Positions 36,411 through 47,065 of a stretch of 64,000 bases of DNA are shown in pieces. Made by a program: the position numbers and the translations under genes. Source of the stretch: CAJCJE01 sp963818685 (GTDB taxonomy: Bacteria > Actinomycetota > Actinomycetes > Mycobacteriales > Pseudonocardiaceae); assembly GCA_963818685.1 (NCBI GenBank), contig CAWFTJ010000006.1, positions 186,001 through 250,000 on the forward strand, given 5' to 3'. Positions within the stretch are counted from its first letter, which is position 1, and every line of letters starts with the position of its first letter. The notes beneath the pieces are model-generated. The model was not told the DNA's origin, ran no database searches, and was given only the letters and a program-made list of their open reading frames with translations.

Positions 36411-36923
36411 TCAGCGCAGGTTGTCCAGCACGGCTTGGTATGTCAGCTCGGGCCTACCGTCCTCGACGGGCACGATGCGTGCGTTGGGCCGGCTGGGGAG
36501 CAGCGCGATCAGCCGGTCGTAGGAGTCCGAGAGGTCCCGCTCGCTGGTGCCGTCATGGGGGTGGCCGGGACGTTGTGCGAAGCGGCGCAGCATGTTCGGC
36601 TTGCTGTCGAGCAGCACGATCTCGTGGAACGTGGCGCCGGTCTCGTCGGCGAGGCTCTCCAGTCGCTCGATGAAGGTCGGCCGGGCCAGCAGCTGCGGAA
36701 TCACCACGTCGTGGCCGGAGCCGAGGTGGGTGCGGGCGGCGGCCAGCGTGATCTCGCGGGCCAGGAGCCCCGCATTGTGTTGGTCCTCCCGCCAATTGCC
36801 GAGCATCGCGCGCACCTCGTCGATGTCGAGGTCGAGCGCGAGCGGGTGGCCGTCGACGTAGCGCCGCGCCAGCGTGGACTTGCCGCCCGCGGACGGGCCG
36901 TTGAGCAGGATCAACCGCGGCAC
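36411..36923 (-). CDS. P-loop kinase-like protein (AAA/CPT type)
   Basis: A 170-residue nucleotide-binding protein. The Walker A motif LLNGPSAGGKSTLARR is at the N-terminus, DLDIDEVRAMLG follows, and the C-terminus has DLSDSYDRLIAL. It resembles small-molecule kinases of the chloramphenicol phosphotransferase or adenylate-kinase-like group. GTG 36,923 is chosen because it starts directly before the P-loop strand. A longer TTG start at 36,962 would place the N-terminus inside an inverted repeat. Confidence 0.7.
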   Translation of the reverse strand: MPRLILLNGPSAGGKSTLARRYVDGHPLALDLDIDEVRAMLGNWREDQHNAGLLAREITLAAARTHLGSGHDVVIPQLLARPTFIERLESLADETGATFHEIVLLDSKPNMLRRFAQRPGHPHDGTSERDLSDSYDRLIALLPSRPNARIVPVEDGRPELTYQAVLDNLR

Positions 36924-36936
36924 CCGCCTCAACCTA

Positions 36937-36975
36937 ATCAGCCGATCGATGAGCGGTCTCAACCGATCGGCTGAT
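36937..36975. repeat. 12-bp perfect inverted repeat
   Basis: ATCAGCCGATCG and its complement are separated by 15 bases. It lies 14-52 bases upstream of the kinase-like gene and before the BBE gene on the other strand, so it may be an operator shared by divergent genes or a hairpin. Confidence 0.55.
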
Positions 36976-37034
36976 GGCCACGACCGATGAATCGGTCGAT
37001 GCGCGCGCGGCCGTCATGTTGGGAGCCTTCTCTC

Positions 37035-38664
37035 ATGAACCAGTTGAACCGTCGTGGATTGCTGGCCGGCGCGGGACTTGCCGCCTGGCGCTGCCGGTCT
37101 GGGCGCTGCCGGTCCAGGCGCTGCCGGTCCAGTGAGGGCCGCGCCCTCGGCAGGGGCGCCCGCTTTCGGTGGCGTCGCGATCCGGCCGGGCGATCCCAGG
37201 TACGACAGCCTGTTGCGGGGGGACAACTTCCGCTTCGTCGGCCATCCAGACGAGGTCCGGGTGATCACGTCGACCGACCAGGTGGTGGCCGCGGTGTCGG
37301 ACGCGGTGCGGTCCGGCCGGCAGATCGCGGTGCGCAGCGGCGGCCACTGCTTCGAGAACTTCACCGCAGACCCGGCGATCAAGATCCTGCTCGACCTCTC
37401 GCCGCTGGACGCGGTCGGTTTCGACGCGGCGCGCTGCGCGTTCACGGTCCAGCCGGGCGCGACGCTCGGACGGGTATACAGGACGCTGTTCAAGGGCTGG
37501 GGCGTGACGATCCCGGCCGGTGGCTGCCCCGAGGTCGGCGCAGGCGGCCATTTCGCGGGCGGTGGGTACGGGCCGTTGTCGCGGCGCTACGGGTCGGTGG
37601 TCGACCACCTGTACGGGGTCGAGGTGGTCGTGGCGGGCGCGGACGGGAAGGTCCGCACGGTGGTGGCCACCAGAGATCCCGACGACCCGAACCACGACCT
37701 GTGGTGGGCACACACCGGCGGCGGAGGCGGGAACTTCGGTGTGGTCACCAAGTACTGGCTGCGTTCCGCCGGCGCGACCGGCAACGACCCGGCGAAGCTC
37801 CTGCCGCCCGCGCCTGCCGAGATGTTGGCGTGGCTGGTCGACTGGGCGTGGGACGAGCACCTGACCGAGCGGGCGTTCAGTACGCTGCTGCGCAACTTCG
37901 GCACCTGGCACGAGCGCAACAGCGCGCCAGGCGCCCCCGAGAACGCCCTCTACGGCATCTTCCTGATCCCGAACAAGGCACAGGGCGGCATCCAGGTGGT
38001 CGTGCAGATGGACGCCGGTGTCCCGAACGCACAGGGCATGCTGAGCGACTTCGTGAACGCCGTGAACGCCGGCTCCGGCCTCACCCCGGTGGTGAGCACG
38101 GGCGTGACCATGCCGTGGCTGCACATGACGACCTGGCCGGGCGACGGCGAGGGCGGCGACAAGACCACCCGCCGGTACAAGCTCAAGGCCGGCTACCTGC
38201 GCCGCTCGCTGACCGACACCCAGTTGTCCACGATCTACCGGCACCTGTCCGATCCCAGTGCGGGCGCGGACACCGGCATGCTGCTCGTCGGCTACGGCGG
38301 CCAGGTCCGCGCCGTCGCACCGGGCGCGACCGCGGTCGCGCAGCGCGACGTGGTCATGAAGGCGGTCTACCAGGCGACCTGGGCCGACCCGTCGGAAGAT
38401 GCCGCGCGGTTGGCGTGGATCCGCGCTTTCTACCGCGACGTCTACGCGGACACCGGTGGCGTGCCGGTGCCGAACGACGTCAACGACGGCTCCTACATCA
38501 ACTACCCGGACGTCGACCTGGCCGACCCGGCCTGGAACACCTCTGGCGTGCCCTGGTCCACGCTCTACTACAAGGACGACTACCCGCGCCTGCGAAAGGT
38601 CAAGGCCCGCTGGGACCCGCGCGACGTCTTCCGGCACGCGCTGTCCGTCGAACTGCCGTCCTAG
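37035..38664 (+). CDS. FAD-linked oxidase, berberine-bridge type, exported (frameshift in leader)
   Basis: The main frame encodes about 490 residues of a BBE-like oxidase. The histidine for covalent FAD lies in RSGGHCFENF and the cysteine in AGGCPEVGAGGHFAGGGYG, so bicovalent FAD is likely. The C-terminal BBE segment with the YYKDDYPRL and WDPRDVFRH motifs is present. A short Tat-like leader (MNQLNRRGLLAGAGLAA) follows GGGAG at 37,035 but is in another frame; one extra T near 37,086 would join it. The leader implies export. Substrates of the family are sugars, alkaloids or polyketides. Confidence 0.85.
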
Positions 38665-38676
38665 CGCGGTTTTGGG

Positions 38677-39822
38677 CTATGCCGGCTTCCGCAGCACCCA
38701 CCGGTACGCCTGCACCAGGTGGGAGTCGAAGGCCGCCGCCGACCCCCACAGGAACAGGCGGAAGCTGCGGTAGAGCTGTTCGCCCCAGCGCCGCGTCACC
38801 TCGTCCCGGCTTGCGTCCAACCGACGGGCCCAGGCCAGGCAGGTCAGATAGTAGTTGTGTCGCTCGTCGTCGACGGAGAGCACCTCCATGGGCGAGTGCG
38901 CGACCGCCGAGAGGTACCTGTGCAGGACAACGGGTGTCGATCGTCCTGGGTAGATGTACTTCTTCATGAACGTCGAGACCCGGTGACCGGAGCGCATCGC
39001 CAACGCGTCGAGGTAGACGCGACCACCCGGCTTGAGCAGCGTGCAGTACTGGGCGATCGTCGCGGGGTAGTTCGGCAGGTGCTCGGTGACACCCATGTTG
39101 ACAATGGCATCGAACTTCTGCTCGCTCTGGAATCGCAGAAAGTGCTCCCGGTACACCCTGGCCGAAAGGCCCTCGCGCTCGACAAGCGAATTCAGATACT
39201 GCTCGGATTCGACCGAAAGGGTGGTCGCGGTGACATCCATTCCTCGGGACGCGGCATACTGCATGAACGCGCCCCAGCCGCTGCCGACTTCGAGGACGCG
39301 GGCGCCCGGACTCAGTTCGAGCGAATCAAGCGCGGTCGCCATCTTCCTGGTCATGGCATTTTCGAGTGATTCGTCGTCGGAGGCGAACATGCCCTGCGTG
39401 TAACAACGGTGCCGAGTGTCCAAAAACGAAAGAAAGAATTCGGATTCCCGATCGTAGTGAGCCGAGATAGAATTCGCGTCGTTTCTTTTGCCGAGTCCCA
39501 CCATCGTCGGCAGGAACTGGCCAAGCCAGGCGAGCGGGTGGATGTCGCGGAACATTCCGCGCGCCTTCAGCGCGGTCAGCATGTCGCCGTCGATGTCGAG
39601 TGAGCCGTTCAGGTACGCCAGGATGATCTGGAACTGGTCAAGAGAGCGCAGCGCGTCCGTGCCCCGGTCGTCGTTGATGATGAGCCTGAACAACGGTTCA
39701 CCGGCACCGAGAGCAAAAGCTTCGCCTCGGGCGCGACGCACCTCGAACGCCGGACCCGTACCGTCCGCGAAGTAAGAATCGTATCGGCGCCGTAGGACTG
39801 TTTCCATATCGCTTCTGGCCAT
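38677..39822 (-). CDS. Cyclopropane-fatty-acyl-phospholipid synthase family protein
   Basis: A 381-residue SAM enzyme of the CFA synthase family. Motif I reads RVLEVGSGWGAFMQYAASRG, followed by TLSVESEQY, the NMGVTEHLPNYP segment and the family end YRSFRLFLWGSAAAF. The N-terminal SCP-2-like part (about residues 1-110) is present. It may add methylene or methyl groups to lipid double bonds at the membrane, but some relatives act on natural products. A five-helix membrane protein gene lies 21 bases upstream. Confidence 0.85.
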   Translation of the reverse strand: MARSDMETVLRRRYDSYFADGTGPAFEVRRARGEAFALGAGEPLFRLIINDDRGTDALRSLDQFQIILAYLNGSLDIDGDMLTALKARGMFRDIHPLAWLGQFLPTMVGLGKRNDANSISAHYDRESEFFLSFLDTRHRCYTQGMFASDDESLENAMTRKMATALDSLELSPGARVLEVGSGWGAFMQYAASRGMDVTATTLSVESEQYLNSLVEREGLSARVYREHFLRFQSEQKFDAIVNMGVTEHLPNYPATIAQYCTLLKPGGRVYLDALAMRSGHRVSTFMKKYIYPGRSTPVVLHRYLSAVAHSPMEVLSVDDERHNYYLTCLAWARRLDASRDEVTRRWGEQLYRSFRLFLWGSAAAFDSHLVQAYRWVLRKPA

Positions 39823-39843
39823 GGTCCCACTATAGCCTCATTG

Positions 39844-40616
39844 CTATTTCAGGGAATACCTCAGCGGCACAATTATTTGCGCCGTGGCCAGGACGATCGG
39901 CAGTATCACGACAAAGACGTAGGTGGAGACCGACGCCGTTCCCATTCGCAGCGGGCGAATACGGATTCCCTGAATTCTGGTGATCTCCGCCAGGTATGGC
40001 GCGATCTCCCTGATATCGACGTCGATGTCGAGGCCGCGCTGCTCGACCGTTGCAGAAAGGCGATCGACCCGGAGGTTCCTGGCCTGACGCTCGACCCGTC
40101 GAAAAACCAGCCACGGGACCAGCGTGAACATGGGCATGAAAATCGCGTACAGCACCACGAGGACGGACACCCACCGGTAGTTGCTGAAGCCGATCGACAT
40201 CAGTACCACCGCGAGCGTTCCGCCGAGCAGGGCGTTCGACCACAGCACCGTCCTGAAGGTGCGAGCGATCGGTGACCAGCCGAACCGGCCGTCGCGGTTC
40301 TGCCAGTCGGCGCTGAAGTCGACGGTGAAGTAGACGACGACGGTCATGTAGATCGCGATGATCCGACCACCTCGAAGTGCAGGATGATCAGAATGGCGTA
40401 GATGGTCAGGATCGTGTAGACGATGTGCGCGAACACGTGCGCGTCGCTGGCCCACCAGTTGTGGTAGGCGGCGGCGAGCCAGACGTGGTTCTGAGCCAGG
40501 GTCTCGTTCGGCGGCGCGAACGTCTCGAACAGGATGCGGCATTGCCGCGCCAACCCGTCCATGACCTTGCCCACCACGACGTTCAGCGCATTGCCTGCTG
40601 GTGCGCCCTTGGCCAT
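39844..40616 (-). CDS. Membrane protein with about five helices (one frameshift)
   Basis: Two frames together make one protein. The first part (MAKGAPAGNALN to TIYAILIILHFEV) and the second (GRIIAIYMTVVVYFTVDF to the end) meet near 40,366, where one missing G would restore the frame. Hydrophobic segments occur at VFAHIVYTILTIYAILIIL, AIYMTVVVYF, NALLGGTLAVVLM, SVLVVLYAIFMPMFTLVP and VFVVILPIVLATA. No known family is recognised. It lies between an alpha/beta hydrolase-like remnant and the CFA-type synthase gene in the same direction. Confidence 0.6.
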
Positions 40617-41150
40617 GGCGTCGATGCGAAGTATCCGCCACAGCAGGGCTGCGACGCCGGCAGCTTGGTCACCCCGAACGGTCGTTGAATGTCGGACCAG
40701 AGATGGAAGTCGTGGATGGTCCCGAACGTGCCGTCCGCGAGATTCGGTATCAGGATGAGCGCGACGATTACCAGCCCGACAATTCCCAACACCAGCTGCC
40801 GGAATCGCGTTGGATCGGCGGCGGCGAGCTTGGCGGCGACCACGCTGGTGATCGAATGCGAAACAAACGGTGCAGCTGGTGAGTTCCTTGGTTCGGCAGA
40901 ATGCGAGGATCTGCTCGGCGACCTCATCGAGATCGAAGTATCCGCGCAGCGTCCGACTCTGCCCGAAACCGGGTATGTCGATGGATACGGTCCTGGCCAC
41001 TCGCCGAAGGCGCGGAACCACCTCGCCCTACTGCTCCAGGGAGCCACCCAATCCGTGCAACAGGAGATAGCTGTTGCCAGACGCACAAGGGCCGGGATCG
41101 ACCTCGACGTAGCGGATCTCGTTCGGAGCCAATCTCGCTGATCGGCGCAT
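40583..41150 (-). pseudogene. Alpha/beta hydrolase-like gene with several frame breaks
   Basis: Fragments in three frames read like an alpha/beta hydrolase: LLLHGLGGSLEQ (oxyanion loop), then SIDIPGFGQSRTLRGYFDL, then VSHSITSVVAAKLAAADP (nucleophile elbow). The first fragment hits TAG at 41,028-41,030, and the frame changes again near 40,870. After the elbow a hydrophobic run replaces the normal core. Several indels are needed to restore it, so it is a decayed gene or a poor-quality stretch. Confidence 0.5.
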
Positions 41151-41214
41151 GTGCGGCCCATTCAGGTCGGTGAGCAACGCGTGGCCGGCGAACGCGCTGC
41201 TCCGGGGACCCTGC

Positions 41215-42396
41215 TCAGCGAACCGCCGTCGGTTCCGCGGTGTCGATGATGCGGGTGCGCAGGGTCCTGGTCTGGCGGGGCATGTTCCAGCCGAGCACGC
41301 CGTACACGCGTTCGCCGCGCCGGTATTCGGCGGTGAACTTGCCTTCGTTGGGGTTGCCGTCGATGTAGACCAGGTCGGCGTCGGCCGGGAAGGTGCCGTA
41401 TGCCTGGATCTTCACGTCGTACTGATCGGTCCAGAAGTACGGGACCGGCGCGAACGGGGTTCCCTTGCCCAGCAACGTGTTCGCCGCGGCAAGGCCCTGC
41501 TCGGTGGCGTTCATCCGGTGTTCCAGCCGGATGCGCTCGTCGAGGCCGGGATGCGGCCAGCTGGCCACATCACCCGCGGCCACGATGCCGGGCGCGGCCT
41601 GTAACTGCTCGTCGCAGTCGATGCCGTTGCCAAGCGAAAGGCCGGAGTCGGCGAGCCAGGCGGTCGCGGGCACCGAGCCGATGGCGACCAGCACGACGTC
41701 GGCTGGGAGGGTGCGGCCATCGTCGAGAGCGACGCCGCTGACCTTGCCGCCGATGCCGCTGATTCCGGCGACGCCGACGCTGGTCAGCACCGCGACGCCG
41801 TGCGATTCGTGCAGCTTGGCGATCTCGCCGCCGATGATGGCGCCGAACTGGCGGATCATCGGCGCAGGCAGCGGGTCGACCAGGGTGACCTGGACGCCGA
41901 GACCGGCGGCGACCGCCGCGGTTTCCGCGCCGAGGAACCCGCAGCCGACCACGACCAGCCGCGTGCCGGGGGTCAGGCGCTCGCGCAACGCGAGCGCGTC
42001 GTCCACGGTGCGCAGCAGGTGCACGCCGGCCAGTTCGTGGCCGAAGGGCAGCTGCCTCGGCGTGACGCCGGTGGCGATGGCGAGGCCGTCGTAGCCGATC
42101 ACGTCGCCGTCGGCGAGGCGTACCTGCCGCGCCGCGATGTCGAGGCCGGTGGCCGGCGAGCCGAGTCGCCATTCGGCGTCCAGTGTGGACAGAACGTCGG
42201 GCTGGCGGAGATCGATCTTGGTGCGCTCCCAGGTGCCGGCCAGGATCTGCTTGGACAGCGGCGGCCGGTCGTACGGGTGGTGCCGCTCGGCGCCGATCAT
42301 CGTCAGCTTCCCGTCGAAGCCGGCCCTGCGCAGCGCCTCGGCCGTCGTCAACCCGGCCGCCGCCGCCCCCACCACAACCACATGCCGCAGCGTCAT
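41215..42396 (-). CDS. Ferredoxin reductase-type NAD(P)/FAD oxidoreductase
   Basis: A 393-residue flavoprotein of the rubredoxin/ferredoxin reductase group. FAD loop VVVGAAAAGLTTAEALRRAG, second dinucleotide site VVVGCGFLGAETAAV, FAD segment VAAGDVASWP, and a C-terminal reductase domain (PYFWTDQYDVKIQAYG). The first glycine loop has Ala for one Gly (GAAAAG). ATG 42,396 follows GGGAGGTG. It would pass electrons from NAD(P)H to a ferredoxin, for example for a P450; no partner gene is adjacent. Confidence 0.88.
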   Translation of the reverse strand: MTLRHVVVVGAAAAGLTTAEALRRAGFDGKLTMIGAERHHPYDRPPLSKQILAGTWERTKIDLRQPDVLSTLDAEWRLGSPATGLDIAARQVRLADGDVIGYDGLAIATGVTPRQLPFGHELAGVHLLRTVDDALALRERLTPGTRLVVVGCGFLGAETAAVAAGLGVQVTLVDPLPAPMIRQFGAIIGGEIAKLHESHGVAVLTSVGVAGISGIGGKVSGVALDDGRTLPADVVLVAIGSVPATAWLADSGLSLGNGIDCDEQLQAAPGIVAAGDVASWPHPGLDERIRLEHRMNATEQGLAAANTLLGKGTPFAPVPYFWTDQYDVKIQAYGTFPADADLVYIDGNPNEGKFTAEYRRGERVYGVLGWNMPRQTRTLRTRIIDTAEPTAVR

Positions 42397-42666
42397 CGCC
42401 GGCACCTCCCTCTCGACCAACGATTCGCAGGGACCAACGAATGATAGAGCCGATCAAGTTCCCGATTCGCGCGGTGCGTCTGGTATCGCGCCTTCCTTGC
42501 GAACACCGGCAGCCAGCGCGTGCACTTTGGTGGTGTTGATCACGCTCCGCGATGCGGAAAGTGGGCAATCGCACCCTGGTCACGGGGTTAACCGCGCGCC
42601 ACCACTCGCGCGATCCCGGTACGCTGCGCATTCCGGGCATGAACACCGAACACCAGGAGGACCCCG

Positions 42667-43275
42667 GTGACCCAGCTGGCTGCCGAGGCCCAGGACGGGG
42701 CCGCACCCGCTCGCCGTGTGCTCGTCGCCGAGGACGAGGCGCTGATTCGCCTCGACCTCGTCGAGATGCTGCGCGAAGAGGGCTACGAGGTCGTCGGCGA
42801 GGCCGGCGACGGGGAACAGGCCGTCCAACTGGCCGAGGAACTCAAACCCGACCTGGTCATCCTCGACATCAAGATGCCTCGCCAGGACGGCATCGAGGCC
42901 GCGTCGCAGATCGCGGCCAAGCGCACGGCGCCGGTCGTGATGCTGACCGCGTTCAGCCAGCGCGACCTTGTCGAGCAGGCCCGCGACGCGGGTGCCATGG
43001 CCTACCTGGTCAAGCCGTTCTCCAAGCGCGACCTTGTGCCCGCGATCGAGCTGGCGATCAGCCGGTTCACCGAGCTGCAGGCGCTGGAGAACGAGGTCGC
43101 CGGGCTGACCGAGCGGCTGGAGACCCGCAAGATCGTCGAGCGGGCCAAGGGTCTGCTCATGGCGAAGCAAGGTATGTCTGAGCCCGACGCGTTCCGCTGG
43201 ATCCAGCGCACCGCGATGGACCGCAGGACGACCATGAAGGCCGTGGCCGACGTCGTGGTGGAGAACTTCGGCTGA
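42667..43275 (+). CDS. pdtaR: ANTAR response regulator, PdtaR-like
   Basis: A 202-residue regulator. The receiver domain has the acidic pair VAEDEAL, the phospho-acceptor in LVILDIKMPRQDG and the Lys in YLVKPFSKRD. A helical linker leads to an ANTAR RNA-binding domain (ERAKGLLMAKQGMSEPDAF, DRRTTMKAVADVV). Homologues such as Rv1626 act as antiterminators when phosphorylated by a sensor kinase. GTG 42,667 follows AGGAGG. The liv operon starts 290 bases downstream. Confidence 0.92.
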   Translation: MTQLAAEAQDGAAPARRVLVAEDEALIRLDLVEMLREEGYEVVGEAGDGEQAVQLAEELKPDLVILDIKMPRQDGIEAASQIAAKRTAPVVMLTAFSQRDLVEQARDAGAMAYLVKPFSKRDLVPAIELAISRFTELQALENEVAGLTERLETRKIVERAKGLLMAKQGMSEPDAFRWIQRTAMDRRTTMKAVADVVVENFG

Positions 43276-43566
43276 GGCGCAGCCGCCTGATCCCGCGTTG
43301 AGCGCCGCACTAGCCCGTTTGCGAGCGCCTGGCCAACGCTGCGTACGGAACGTGACATTGTTTGACCACCACGTGAGAATCGCGCCCGAAATAAGCCCGA
43401 ATGGCGGCTTGTAGGTATTTACTGGTCCTTAACACCGTCACGATGTGGATACGGACAGGGGGTCCCGCTGTCCATCCTGTGAGGAGCCCGCTAGCTTTCA
43501 GCCCTATCCATAGCCCGATCGGGCAAGCCGCTCAAGGGCGGCCAATGGGTCCTTTGGAGGTAGCGG

Positions 43567-44802
43567 GTGTCTGCAGCAAAGCTGGCGCGCGCGGTCACGG
43601 TGGTGGCGGCATTGTCGCTGGCCCTTGGCGCGTGTGCCGCGAACAGTGGTGGTGGCTCGTCTTCGGGTGGCTCGTCGTCGAGCAGCGGGATCAACCTGCC
43701 CGCGCTGACGACCTTGAACGTGCCTGCCGACGCCGCCAACCCTGCGGGTGACGGCAAGGCCAAGTGCAACGGAGTCAGCATCGCCTTCGGCGGTGCCGAG
43801 ACCGGCGCCGACGCACAGCTGGGCCTCAACATCCTCTACGGCGTCCAGACCGCGCTGAACGCGCACAACCAGGCCAACCCCGGTTGCCAGGTCCAACTGA
43901 AGAAGTTCGACACCCAGGGCTCGGCCACCGTCGCCCCTGGTCTTGTCACCCAGATGGCGTCCGAGCAGGACATCATCGGCGCCGTCGGCCTCGCCTTCTC
44001 CAGTGAGTCGAAGGCCACCGGCAGCATCTTCCAGCAGGCCGGCCTTGTGCACATCACCGCGTCGGCGACCAACCCGACGCTGACCCAGCAGGGTTGGACC
44101 ACCTTCTTCCGCGGCCTCGGCAACGACAACGCCCAGGGCCCCGCCGCCGCGAAGTTCATCACCGGCACGCTCAAAGGCTCCAAGGTCTGCGTGATCCAGG
44201 ACGACTCCGCCTACGGCACCGGCCTGGCCGCCTCGATCACCCCGGCGCTGGGCTCGGCCAACGACAGCGCCTGCAACGACAAGGTGACCACCGGTCAGAA
44301 GGACTTCTCCTCGACCGTGAACAAGGTCAAGGCCGCCGGCGCGGACGCGGTGTTCTACTCCGGCTACTACGCCGAAGCTGCTCCGCTGGACCAACAGCTG
44401 GTTCAGGGCGGTTTCAAGGGCACGTTCGTCGGCCCGGACGGTGTCAAGGACCCGCAGTTCCTGAAGCTGGCCGGCAGCGCCGCGAACAACGCCTACTTCA
44501 CCTGCCCGTGCACCGACGGTGCGCTGGTTCCCTCGTTCGCCACTGCCTACCAGAAGGTCGCTGGCTTCGCTCCCGCCACCTACTCGGTCGAGGGCTACGA
44601 CATCGGGACCATCCTGCTCAAGGGCATCGACGCGGGTAACACCACGCGTGCCGCGCTGCTCAACTACGTCAAGAACTACAACGGTGACGGCCTGAGCAAG
44701 CACTTCCAGTGGGGACCGACCGGCGAGCTGAGTTCCGTCCAGGTCTACGCCTACGCGGTCAAGAACGGGAAGATCGTTGCCGTCAAGGAACTGTCTTCCT
44801 GA
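43567..44802 (+). CDS. livJ: Branched-chain amino acid ABC transporter, substrate-binding lipoprotein
   Basis: A 411-residue type I periplasmic-binding-like protein. The lipobox LALGAC follows a hydrophobic signal segment, so it is anchored outside the membrane. A Ser/Gly-rich linker precedes the ligand domain (VSIAFGGAETG). GGAGGTAGC precedes GTG 43,567. In the 290 bases upstream I see a weak hairpin and a palindrome GCCCGATCGGGC near 43,516, but no clear promoter. A large hairpin after the gene separates it from the permease genes. Confidence 0.9.
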   Translation: MSAAKLARAVTVVAALSLALGACAANSGGGSSSGGSSSSSGINLPALTTLNVPADAANPAGDGKAKCNGVSIAFGGAETGADAQLGLNILYGVQTALNAHNQANPGCQVQLKKFDTQGSATVAPGLVTQMASEQDIIGAVGLAFSSESKATGSIFQQAGLVHITASATNPTLTQQGWTTFFRGLGNDNAQGPAAAKFITGTLKGSKVCVIQDDSAYGTGLAASITPALGSANDSACNDKVTTGQKDFSSTVNKVKAAGADAVFYSGYYAEAAPLDQQLVQGGFKGTFVGPDGVKDPQFLKLAGSAANNAYFTCPCTDGALVPSFATAYQKVAGFAPATYSVEGYDIGTILLKGIDAGNTTRAALLNYVKNYNGDGLSKHFQWGPTGELSSVQVYAYAVKNGKIVAVKELSS

Positions 44803-44850
44803 CCCTAATTTCAACTCGCGACCTGTTAAAATTTCGGGGCCGCGGGTAAT

Positions 44851-44894
44851 ACCGGGCATGTTCGCCGACATTGTGATCGGCGAACATGCCCGGT
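44851..44894. terminator. 18-bp perfect hairpin between livJ and livH
   Basis: ACCGGGCATGTTCGCCGA and its complement enclose 8 bases. There is no T run after it. It can protect the livJ transcript end or partly stop transcription, giving more binding protein than permease. ATG 44,886 for livH would fall in the stem, so a later start is preferred. Confidence 0.7.
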
Positions 44895-44897
44895 GCC

Positions 44898-45916
<1,019 letters not shown>

Positions 45917-45920
<4 letters not shown>

Positions 45921-47065
45921 CCACGGCGACGACACGGCCACCGCTGTCCACGAACCAGGAATCGTTCATTCGCCGATTTCGGAACAGGTGGAATGGGCTT
46001 TCCCGGCCGCAGCAATGGGCCGGCGTTATTCCGATCGTGGTGTTGATCTACTTCATCCCGGTGATCAACCCGCCGTTCCTCACCACAGAGCCGAACACGA
46101 ACTTCCCGATCGCGATGTTCCACGGGGCCACCTACGCGCTGGTGGCGGTCGGCCTGAACGTGGTGGTCGGCCAGGCCGGTCTGCTCGACCTCGGCTACAT
46201 CGGGTTCTTCGCGGTCGGCGCGTACGTGGCCGCGCTGTTCACCAGCCCCGAGTCGATCCTGTGGAAGGTCCCCTACCTGGGGGTCCTGCCGATCGCCATG
46301 GTCGATCACGATGATGGCCGGGCGTGCTGCTCGGCTCGCCGACCCTGCGACTGCGCGGTGACTACCTGGCCATCGTGACGCTCGGCTTCGGCGAGATCGT
46401 CCGGCTGCTCGCCACGGTGATCCCGGCCCTCCATGGCCAGACCGGTTTCAGCGGCATCGGCGCCCCACCCGGCCACTACGCCAACGGCAGGCCGATCTTC
46501 GCTGTCACCAACGGAACGCCCTGGTACTGGCTGATCTGCACGATCATCGTCCTGGTGCTGCTGCTGGTCGGGAACCTGGAACGCAGCCGGGTCGGCCGCG
46601 CCTGGATCGCCATCCGCGAGGACGAGGACGCCGCCGAGATCATGGGCGTGCCCGACGTTCAAGTTCAAGCTGTGGGCGTTCGCCATCGGCGCGGCCATCG
46701 GCGGCCTGTCCGGGGCGCTGTTCGCCGGCCAGAACTCGCACATCGACAACCAGACCATGGACGTGCCGACCTCGGTCCTGTTCGTCGCGGCTGTCGTGCT
46801 CGGCGGGTCGGGCAACAAGGTCGGCGTGATGATCGGCGGCTTCCTGATCTCCTACATCCCGGACCGGTTCACCAACCTGGCCAGCTGGAAGTACCTGATC
46901 TTCGGCTTGATCCTGATCGTGCTGATGATCTTCCGGCCGCAGGGTCTGCTCGGCGCGCGCCAGCGCCTGCTCGCCCACGGCCGAAACGCCTATCAGCGGC
47001 TCGTTGGCAAACCGGAACAACTGAGCAGCGACAGCTCGCTCGCCCCGGAGAAGGATGCGGTATGA
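45917..47065 (+). CDS. livM: Branched-chain amino acid ABC permease LivM (frame breaks)
   Basis: The permease is spread over three frames. The first (MTTATTRPPLSTNQ to VLPIAMV) has GLNVVVGQAGLLDLGYIGF. The second has LRGDYLAIVTLGFGEIVRLL and IREDEDAAEIMGVP. The third has FKFKLWAFAIGAAIGG to the C-terminus. Breaks lie at about 46,304, 46,322 and 46,657, each a single base. All other genes of the operon are intact and joined by ATGA overlaps, so these are most likely consensus errors. Confidence 0.85.

Noticed and set aside
43500..43560. Hairpin with a six-base loop (TCAAGG) upstream of livJ as an ANTAR target
   Set aside because: The loop lacks the A at position 1 and G at position 4 expected of ANTAR hexaloops, and only one hairpin is seen.
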